From contig UQQA01000019.1 in NCBI GenBank assembly GCA_900543105.1, forward strand, positions 1-26,318: 26,318 bases of DNA, in the 5' to 3' direction. Position 1 is the stretch's first letter, and each line of letters begins with the position of its first letter. The position numbers were made by a program, and so were the translations under genes. Source of the DNA: an uncultured Ruminococcus sp. Lineage in GTDB: Bacteria > Bacillota > Clostridia > Oscillospirales > Ruminococcaceae. Positions 5,980 to 10,477 of the stretch are shown here, piece by piece. The notes under the pieces were generated by a model. It saw only the letters and a program-made list of their open reading frames with translations. It ran no database searches and had not been told where the DNA came from.

Positions 5980-6105
5980 TTAATCAGTAATTTTTTTAAA
6001 TATATCAAGGATCCCCAGCGCTAAAAGGACCATGACACCATATACAACGCCGATAGCAAAGCCAACGGCGAGAAGCTCGAAAGCGCAGTCAATATAATTT
6101 TCCAT
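5980..6105 (-). CDS. Tiny one-helix membrane protein (41 aa), pVII/pIX-like
   Basis: This short ORF has a GAGGTGA ribosome binding site. Its ATG at 6105 is four bases after the stop of the preceding gene, and its stop is just before the coat-gene site. The product has an acidic start (MENYIDCAFELL), a membrane helix (AVGFAIGVVYGVMVLLALGI) and a short charged end (LDIFKKITD). Ff phages have two such tiny coat proteins (pVII and pIX, about 32-33 residues) immediately before gene VIII, which initiate virion assembly. Size, topology and place match; sequence identity cannot be claimed. Confidence 0.75.
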   Translation of the reverse strand: MENYIDCAFELLAVGFAIGVVYGVMVLLALGILDIFKKITD

Positions 6106-6109
6106 GCGC

Positions 6110-6406
6110 TCACCTCTTCTTTACAAGTTTAACAAATCCCTGAGCAATAACAATTCCGAGCAATGCAACGAAGAGCAAGCAGACAACCGATATATTGGTT
6201 AATATGCTGTTTGTTTCCGCTTGCAGTTCTTTGACCTCTTCCAAGGCTTGGGCAACTTCGGAAGTATCTCCGCCTTGAATAGTGCCGTTAATGTAATAGC
6301 CGTCAAAAGTCAATGAAACATTGTTTTCGGAACTACTTAACGGCACTTCGGGAGATGCGGCGGAAGTGGTGGTTGTTGCTTCGGGATTTTCGATATTATC
6401 AAGCAT
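6110..6406 (-). CDS. C-terminally anchored membrane protein (98 aa)
   Basis: The frame is open to 6520, but I choose ATG 6406. It overlaps the stop of the ssDNA-binding gene (ATGCTTGA arrangement), which is typical of coupling. The product has a Thr/Ser/Ala/Pro-rich N terminus (residues 9-25), a polar stretch, a short helix (EVAQALEEVKELQAE) and one membrane helix near the C terminus (SVVCLLFVALLGIVIAQGF) with the basic end KLVKKR. There is no cleavable signal. It may be a second minor coat protein or an assembly partner. It is longer than known pVII/pIX proteins, so this is tentative. Confidence 0.65.
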   Translation of the reverse strand: MLDNIENPEATTTTSAASPEVPLSSSENNVSLTFDGYYINGTIQGGDTSEVAQALEEVKELQAETNSILTNISVVCLLFVALLGIVIAQGFVKLVKKR

Positions 6407-6734
6407 TTTTAACAGCCTTTGCAGGAACACGCTCAACGAAATCAATAAACTTATCCGCAAAATCAAAGCTAACAAGTTTCTTGACCTGCTTAGTTCCATA
6501 AGTTTCAACGTCCCATTCAACGTTTACTTCCCTGCCCTCAAGTTCGCCCAAATCAGCGAAAACTGCGGCGTTTTTGAGATAAAGCGGCGAATCCTGCGAG
6601 ATAAAGCAGTCCTTAGGGACTTTGCCGAATACATCGGCGTTATCTGCAAGCATATACAACTGCATACCCTTGACCTGCTTGCCGTTCTTGTTTGTGTAAT
6701 CCTGGGGTTTGATTCCTACAATAATACATTTCAT
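6399..6734 (-). CDS. Phage ssDNA-binding protein, gpV-like (111 aa)
   Basis: The first gene of the leftward operon starts at ATG 6734 behind AAAGGAGAG. The small soluble protein is beta-rich with a likely OB-type fold: MKCIIVGIKPQDYTNKNGKQ forms an opening strand-loop, then KGMQLYMLAD, an acidic middle (LGELEGREVNVEWDVE) and a C-terminal helix. In filamentous phages gpV coats new viral strands, stops complementary synthesis and hands DNA to the assembly machine. The gene sits just before the tiny coat genes, as in Ff. The assignment is by size, fold impression and position; it is distant from classical gpV sequences. Confidence 0.65.
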   Translation of the reverse strand: MKCIIVGIKPQDYTNKNGKQVKGMQLYMLADNADVFGKVPKDCFISQDSPLYLKNAAVFADLGELEGREVNVEWDVETYGTKQVKKLVSFDFADKFIDFVERVPAKAVKNA

Positions 6735-6777
6735 TTAAAAACACTCTCCTTTAAAATAGATAACACAACACATTAAA

Positions 6778-6845
6778 ACCACAAATTTGTGGTACTATAG
6801 AAAGCATACCACAAAAACGTGGTTTTGTCAACACATTTTTGTGGT
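6778..6845. promoter_or_regulatory. Three repressor operators, ACCACAAATTTGTGGT type
   Basis: O1 at 6778-6793 is a perfect 16-bp palindrome ACCACAAATTTGTGGT. O2 at 6808-6823 reads ACCACAAAAACGTGGT and O3 at 6830-6845 reads AACACATTTTTGTGGT (13 of 16 match O1). Centres are 30 and 22 bases apart. O2 fills the spacer of the leftward promoter and O3 lies in the rightward promoter. The adjacent XRE protein is the obvious ligand (inference). Confidence 0.8.
6803..6831 (-). promoter_or_regulatory. Main leftward promoter of the phage operon
   Basis: On the minus strand TTGACA (6826-6831) and TATGCT (6803-6808) are separated by 17 bases, with operator O2 in the spacer. It leads into the ssDNA-binding gene and, with no other strong leftward promoter seen, probably the whole structural operon. 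Confidence 0.75.
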
Positions 6846-6854
6846 TTATTATAA
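6825..6854 (+). promoter_or_regulatory. Rightward promoter of the XRE repressor gene
   Basis: TTGTCA (6825-6830) and TTATAA (6849-6854) have an 18-base spacer (TATAAA one base on is an alternative -10). The -35 box overlaps that of the leftward promoter, and operator O3 occupies the spacer, so the repressor probably controls its own gene. Confidence 0.6.
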
Positions 6855-6874
6855 AATATTTTTAGGTGATTACA

Positions 6875-7102
6875 ATGGATAGCACAATAAATAGATTAAA
6901 AGATTTAAGAGAAGATCGTGATCTTACTCAAAAAGAACTTGCAAAAAAATTAGGATATCATACAACCACATATCAAAGATGGGAAGAAAATTTACACAAT
7001 ATAAAATTACAAGATGCTTTAAATATAGCTGATTTTTATAATGTTAGTTTGGATTATATTGCAGGAAGAACGAATTGTAAAAATATAAATAAATGTAAAT
7101 AA
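6875..7102 (+). CDS. XRE-family (CI/Cro-like) repressor (75 aa)
   Basis: This 75-residue protein is almost entirely a helix-turn-helix domain: LTQKELAKKLGYHTTTYQRW (residues 17-36) covers helices 2 and 3, followed by the family-typical LQDALNIADFYNVSLDYIAG. An upstream GTG at 6866 is in frame, but the AGGTGAT site favours ATG 6875. It has no oligomerisation domain beyond the HTH, so it probably binds as a dimer to the three operators immediately upstream and holds the leftward phage operon silent. The gene and the two after it are more AT-rich than the rest of the window and form one rightward unit. Confidence 0.88.
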   Translation: MDSTINRLKDLREDRDLTQKELAKKLGYHTTTYQRWEENLHNIKLQDALNIADFYNVSLDYIAGRTNCKNINKCK

Positions 7103-7113
7103 AGAGGTAAAAT

Positions 7114-7656
7114 ATGATTTGGATATTATGTATATTAGTAGTAATTGCGATTTTAGTTTTCATAATTGATATAAAAACAAAGCAAAAAAATAATGAAGAA
7201 ACAGAAGAAAAAGAAGCAGATACAAGTGCAGAAACAACAAAAGAATGCCCTTACTATAAAGCGATGTTATTAACAAAAAACGAATGGTATTTCTATATTA
7301 ATACATTAAAACCATTAGAAGAAAAATACAACATCAAGGTTTTACCGAAAGTAAGAATGGAAGATGTAGTAGGTGTAAAGAAAACGATTGATAAAAAGGA
7401 AAAAGCTTCCGCAAGAGGAAAAGTTAAATCAAGGCATTTTGACTTTGTTATAACAAATCCGAACTTGAAAATTTTACTGATTATAGAACTTGATGATAGA
7501 TCACACGAAACAGAAAAAGCTATAAAAAATGATGAATTTAAAAATAGTGTTCTTAATCAAGTAGGTATTCCTTACATAAGAATAACAAAAAGCGATAGCG
7601 AAAAATTTGAAGATATGCTTTGTGATACGTTGAAAATAAATAAAAAAACGTCCTAA
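7114..7656 (+). CDS. Membrane-anchored DUF2726 nuclease-like protein (180 aa)
   Basis: An N-terminal membrane helix (residues 1-20) is followed by a charged linker and a DUF2726 domain (about 45-170). The core SRHFDFVITNP...ILLIIELDDRSHE carries Asp110, Glu125 and Asp127 in the D...ExD order of restriction-endonuclease-like (PD-(D/E)XK) folds. DUF2726 belongs to that broad group by established classification. The ribosome binding site AAAGAGG is close to ATG 7114. It is the second gene of the repressor unit, so it would be expressed in the lysogen. A lysogeny-conversion or superinfection-exclusion nuclease at the membrane is a reasonable guess, not a demonstrated role. Confidence 0.75.
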   Translation: MIWILCILVVIAILVFIIDIKTKQKNNEETEEKEADTSAETTKECPYYKAMLLTKNEWYFYINTLKPLEEKYNIKVLPKVRMEDVVGVKKTIDKKEKASARGKVKSRHFDFVITNPNLKILLIIELDDRSHETEKAIKNDEFKNSVLNQVGIPYIRITKSDSEKFEDMLCDTLKINKKTS

Positions 7657-7676
7657 TATCACAGAAAGGAATGCTA

Positions 7677-7931
7677 ATGAAAGTTTTAAAAAAATTTTTT
7701 GGTTATATTCTTATAGCAATTTGTTTATTAATATTGATAATAATTATAGGAAGCGTAGCAAACAATTATTTGATTAATGATTCTAAATTTATTGCAATGG
7801 CATCAGCCATATTTTTTATTGATGGCTTTTTAAATTTAAAAGACAAATTTTTCCCATCGGAAAATGAAGAACTACAAGAATTAAAGGAAATAAGAAAAGA
7901 ATTACAAGAAATAAAAAGAAAAATGAGATAA
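7677..7931 (+). CDS. Small membrane protein with coiled-coil tail (84 aa)
   Basis: I use ATG 7677 (not the in-frame ATG 7671) because the AAAGGA site is correctly spaced only for it. Hydrophobic helices at about residues 9-30 and 38-53 are followed by a highly charged heptad-like tail (EELQELKEIRKELQEIKRK). This architecture is common in small accessory proteins placed beside membrane-bound effectors. It follows the DUF2726 gene by 20 bases and ends the rightward unit before a strong terminator, so the two products may work together at the membrane. Function unknown. Confidence 0.7.
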   Translation: MKVLKKFFGYILIAICLLILIIIIGSVANNYLINDSKFIAMASAIFFIDGFLNLKDKFFPSENEELQELKEIRKELQEIKRKMR

Positions 7932-7953
7932 CTTCTTGAAACTTCCTTAAAGC

Positions 7954-7978
7954 ACCCCTTGATTTTCAAGGGGTTTTT
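7954..7978 (+). terminator. Rho-independent terminator of the repressor unit
   Basis: The stem ACCCCTTG/CAAGGGGT (7954-7961 with 7967-7974) has a 5-base loop and is followed by a short T-run. It lies 22 bases after the last gene of the unit. Confidence 0.85.
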
Positions 7979-7997
7979 CACTATCCGAACAATGGAA

Positions 7998-8052
7998 CGG
8001 GGGCAAGCCCCCCAAAGTAGATACAGCATAGCTATAATTTGTCGCTGCCCCC
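7998..8052. repeat. Cruciform repeat copy A (GGGGGCAAGCCCCC type)
   Basis: It begins with GGGGGCAAGCCCCCC, itself a hairpin, and ends with TGCCCCC, which pairs with the start (GGGGGCA). The 44 bases from 7998 differ from copy B at about five positions. No ORF is supported here. Confidence 0.7.
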
Positions 8053-8094
8053 TTTGCTGGTGAAAGGGGTGTGATCAGTAACCTTTAAATACAG

Positions 8095-8151
8095 CGGGGG
8101 CAAGCCCCCCAATATAGATACAGTATCGCTATAATATGCATCTTGCCCCCG
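8095..8151. repeat. Cruciform repeat copy B
   Basis: It has the same layout as copy A, but the outer inverted repeat is longer: CGGGGGCAAG (8095-8104) pairs exactly with CTTGCCCCCG (8142-8151). The interior GATACAGTATC is a small palindrome. Two adjacent near-identical copies suggest a dispersed intergenic repeat family or protein-binding iterons. Confidence 0.7.
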
Positions 8152-8166
8152 GCTGGTAAGCCTCTG

Positions 8167-8188
8167 GCGCCGGCTGGGCGCGGTTTTT
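8167..8188 (+). terminator. Terminator-like hairpin
   Basis: GCGCC (8167-8171) and GGCGC (8177-8181) form a short GC stem followed by GGTTTTT on the plus strand. No gene lies directly upstream, so it may end readthrough or belong to an unrecognised RNA. Confidence 0.5.
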
Positions 8189-8215
8189 ATGCTCCGTTAG
8201 TTTGTGCGCAAAAGC

Positions 8216-8270
8216 GTAAAAAAGAGCACCCCACACAAACGGCGTGACCGTTCGGGGGATGCTCTTTTAC
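8216..8270. terminator. Branched hairpin, possibly bidirectional terminator
   Basis: The outer stem GTAAAA(AA)GAGCA/TGCTCTTTTAC (8216-8228 with 8260-8270) holds inner CCCC/GGGG and CGG/CCG pairings. A and T runs at the base would give U-runs on either strand. GTTTGTG (8200-8206) could also pair with CACAAAC (8234-8240) inside the loop, giving an alternative fold. Confidence 0.55.
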
Positions 8271-8321
8271 AAAAGCTACCAAACTTTTATTTAGCGAAAT
8301 TACTCACGGACAATTGGGTAT

Positions 8322-8399
8322 GTGTTTTTTATATCTCTCCTCCAGACATTAGATTTGTTTGCTATGGTGTAATGTCTTACGGAGAGATATAAAAAACAC
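8322..8399. repeat. 78-nt near-perfect hairpin
   Basis: A 19-bp perfect stem (8322-8340 with 8381-8399, GTGTTTTTTATATCTCTCC and its complement), a 3x3 internal loop, a further 7-bp stem (8344-8350 with 8371-8377) and a 20-nt loop. There is no T-run beyond it. It does not resemble a dif site or a known tRNA. It could mark the element's right end, a packaging structure, or a small terminal-inverted-repeat element. Nothing in the sequence decides between these. Confidence 0.7.
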
Positions 8400-8525
8400 G
8401 GAAATCCTTCGGGCGGCTAATTCGTTAGTAACAGATGTCATTCTACGATGTCAGTTATTTTTTTGTAGGTTTTTCAGAAAAAATAATTCTTTATTAAATA
8501 TTTAACTTCTTTAACGGAAATGAAC

Positions 8526-8560
8526 AAAAATGCAGTCCTCAAAAACATTCGAGGACTGCA
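8526..8560 (-). terminator. Leftward terminator
   Basis: TGCAGTCCTC (8531-8540) and GAGGACTGCA (8551-8560) form a perfect 10-bp stem. On the minus strand it is followed by TTTTTG, so it ends leftward transcription from the small ORF at 8743 and any readthrough from the GH4-like gene. Confidence 0.8.
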
Positions 8561-8617
8561 AAGAAATATACGAAGTGTACAAGAGTATTATCGATACTTA
8601 ATTATTGCAATGACATT

Positions 8618-8743
8618 TCAAAATATAATCAAAACTTTGCAACTAAAATACATAAAAATGTTTGTTTTTAACAACATAGCAACATCAAGAATAAGCCATA
8701 TTATTAAAGCAATAATTCCTATAACACACCTTATTTTACTCAT
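8618..8743 (-). CDS. Possible 41-aa one-helix membrane peptide
   Basis: The ORF starts at ATG 8743 and encodes MSKIRCVIGIIALIIWLILD followed by a shorter second hydrophobic stretch. The ribosome binding site is weak (GAGAG). Support comes from its hydrophobic helix with a basic N terminus and from the strong leftward terminator 60 bases downstream. A longer rightward frame over the same region includes the terminator arms and looks spurious. Role unknown; a small membrane toxin-like peptide is one possibility. Confidence 0.35.
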   Translation of the reverse strand: MSKIRCVIGIIALIIWLILDVAMLLKTNIFMYFSCKVLIIF

Positions 8744-8831
8744 TTAACTCTCAACCACACCGATCAATTATTTGTTGAACAGTAGCGACGATTGTTATAT
8801 ATTTTTTACTTATTGTAAATATTCAGCTTAA

Positions 8832-10199
8832 TCAGCAAAAGTAAACAAGCTCCTTGCTTACAGCGGAGAGCATTTCTTTGTAGAGCTCACCTGCACTGTC
8901 AAGATCAATGCATACAAGCGGATCATTTAGAAATGCGTTGAATGCTACATCAAGATCTTTTTCAAGAACTGACTTTACAATTGTGTTCTGATTTGAAATA
9001 TGTCTTATTGCAATGGCTGCGATCTCTTCGGGAAGTTCTCCTGAAGTAACTGTTTGAACATTATTTTTGCTTATAAGTGCATTTGATGCAACAACAGAAT
9101 TCTCGGGAAGATTGGATATCTGTCCTTTGTTGATCCTGCAGGCGTTTGTTATAAGATTTCCGTTACCTATAAGTGCGCGTATTTGAAGTACAACATCACT
9201 GGTATAACCTCCGATGGCAAGATATTCATTTCCGCTCATAAGAGGCTTAACTCTTCCCTGTCGGTCTATCGAGAGCTTTTTATTGTAGTTTACTACTGAA
9301 CCACTGAATTTCCAGTTTTCAATAGTTTTTTTGCTTCTTAAATACCAAGGTGGACAAAATTCTGCAATCGTTCTGTCGCTTACGGCAGGGATAAGACCAT
9401 ATCTCAGAAACAGGTCAAATTTGACTTTATTTGCTGATAAAAATGGATTAGTTTTATATTCTCCGGGGTGAAGCTCATAGCCGGTTTTATAGAATTTCTC
9501 GGCATATTTGCGGAATATAGGCATTATATCTTCCCCGTCGTAGCTTATTTTATCGAACCATGAAAAACCGCTTATGCCCATAAGATTGTATTTTATATCA
9601 CGTCTGCGAACATTTGATACCCCGTTTTCCGTTTCGACAAGTCCGCCGAAAAATTCGAGCGTTTGAAAAAGCTCATTTGTCGATCCGAATATTTTTATTT
9701 CGGGGAAAACTTTTATCATTATATCAATACATTCCGACATTGGATTGCTCAGATTCACAACCCATGCATTCGGACAAAGCTTTTTTATAAGCTCGGCATA
9801 TTTGATATAATCAGGGAGGATTCGCAGTGCATTTATTACACCGATAGGTCCTGCTTGTTCACCCGAGGTTTGGATAATGCCGTATTTTTCGATAATATTG
9901 TGTAGTGAAGCTTCATCGTCGGTATTTCCGCAGCTTATAGACATCAGAACGATATCTGCTCCCTTTAAAGCTTCCTCAGGAGTGTCGCAGGCAAGAAATA
10001 CTATATCACTTTTGCATCGTGGGTTATCCCTCAAATTATTTCCTATAACTTCGTTAGTCAGCGAAAGCTGCTTATCCTTGTCATAAAGGTTGATAGTCGC
10101 ACAAATTTCTTCGGCCGCCAATTCAGAAAAAAGCTTCCAGCCAAAATTGTATGAACCGCCGCCTATGTAGGCGATGTTGATTCTTTTATCGTTATTCAT
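8832..10199 (-). CDS. GH4-family-like NAD-dependent glycosidase, metal ligands altered
   Basis: The 455-residue protein has the GH4 layout: N-terminal Rossmann motif IAYIGGGSYNFG (residues 9-20), NLSNPMSECIDIM in the middle, and a C-terminal alpha/beta domain with WYLRSKK-type segments. GH4 enzymes normally use NAD and a divalent metal held by a Cys in a GxCH-type motif and a His in a GxNH motif. Here the equivalent places read IFGSTNELF and MGISGFSW, so both ligands seem replaced (Ser/Thr and Gly). A later DRH-type motif reads SDRTIAEF. It may be a divergent or non-hydrolytic member. It is monocistronic with its own promoter (TTGACA/CATAAT). The family call is firm; activity is doubtful. Confidence 0.8.
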   Translation of the reverse strand: MNNDKRINIAYIGGGSYNFGWKLFSELAAEEICATINLYDKDKQLSLTNEVIGNNLRDNPRCKSDIVFLACDTPEEALKGADIVLMSISCGNTDDEASLHNIIEKYGIIQTSGEQAGPIGVINALRILPDYIKYAELIKKLCPNAWVVNLSNPMSECIDIMIKVFPEIKIFGSTNELFQTLEFFGGLVETENGVSNVRRRDIKYNLMGISGFSWFDKISYDGEDIMPIFRKYAEKFYKTGYELHPGEYKTNPFLSANKVKFDLFLRYGLIPAVSDRTIAEFCPPWYLRSKKTIENWKFSGSVVNYNKKLSIDRQGRVKPLMSGNEYLAIGGYTSDVVLQIRALIGNGNLITNACRINKGQISNLPENSVVASNALISKNNVQTVTSGELPEEIAAIAIRHISNQNTIVKSVLEKDLDVAFNAFLNDPLVCIDLDSAGELYKEMLSAVSKELVYFC

Positions 10200-10235
10200 A
10201 TCAGGAATTTCCTTCCCCTATTAATATATACATAT

Positions 10236-10264
10236 ATTATGTAACAAAATTAAGTTTTTGTCAA
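10236..10264 (-). promoter_or_regulatory. Promoter of the GH4-like gene
   Basis: TTGACA (10259-10264) and CATAAT (10236-10241) on the minus strand are separated by 17 bases. A short palindrome ATATATGTATATAT lies just downstream and could be an operator, or simply AT-rich sequence. Confidence 0.65.
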
Positions 10265-10413
10265 TGGGATTGGCACTATTTTGAAATGATTTTTTTAATT
10301 TGACAAAAGAATCCTTTTTATTTATCTTTTTTTCAATGCAGACTGTTAAACTGATGAAATTAATAAAATAAATTGCCTAAAAAAAGAATTATTGTTAAAA
10401 TTGCAATAAGTTA

Positions 10414-10442
10414 TTGACTTTTAAAGGCAATTTTGGTATGAT
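10414..10442 (+). promoter_or_regulatory. Promoter of the giant repeat protein gene
   Basis: TTGACT (10414-10419) and TATGAT (10437-10442) have a 17-base spacer and lie about 35 bases before the ATG at 10478. Confidence 0.7.
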
Positions 10443-10477
10443 ATAAATATATAATTTTGAAATTTGGGGGCAAAAAT

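Larger units (their letters stand above)
1..7978. mobile_element. Integrated inovirus-like (filamentous phage) element, ends not resolved
   Basis: The call rests on gene content and order. A Zot-type P-loop ATPase, a pVIII-like coat precursor (signal peptide, one membrane helix, basic tail), a signal-peptide protein with a C-terminal anchor (pIII-like), small one- or two-helix membrane proteins, a small ssDNA-binding-type protein and a rolling-circle Rep all lie in one leftward operon (6734-1117). An XRE repressor with operators is divergent to it. No secretin (pIV) is seen, as expected for a monoderm host. No integrase or transposase is seen. The left end is probably outside the window, because a small ORF is cut at position 1. 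The right end lies somewhere in the hairpin-rich stretch 7979-8520, since ordinary chromosomal genes begin after it. The core 1117-7102 is secure; the outer limits are guesses. Confidence 0.85.

Noticed and set aside
7998..8151. CRISPR array
   Set aside because: Only two repeat copies, no uniform spacers, and no cas genes; the units are self-complementary cruciforms instead.
8204..8392. 62-codon rightward ORF across the hairpins
   Set aside because: It runs through both a terminator-like hairpin and the arm of the 78-nt hairpin, has no ribosome binding site, and its protein has no plausible pattern.
8322..8399. Retron msd-like hairpin
   Set aside because: No reverse transcriptase gene is present in the window.
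8520..8747. 75-codon rightward ORF
   Set aside because: It includes both arms of a perfect leftward terminator and lacks a ribosome binding site. The opposite-strand 41-codon ORF explains the region better.
10215..10250. Sequence resembling the right half of a Firmicute dif site (ATATATTATGTAA)
   Set aside because: The left (XerC) arm does not match, and the segment coincides with a good GH4-gene promoter -10 region in AT-rich DNA. It lies far from the phage genes.
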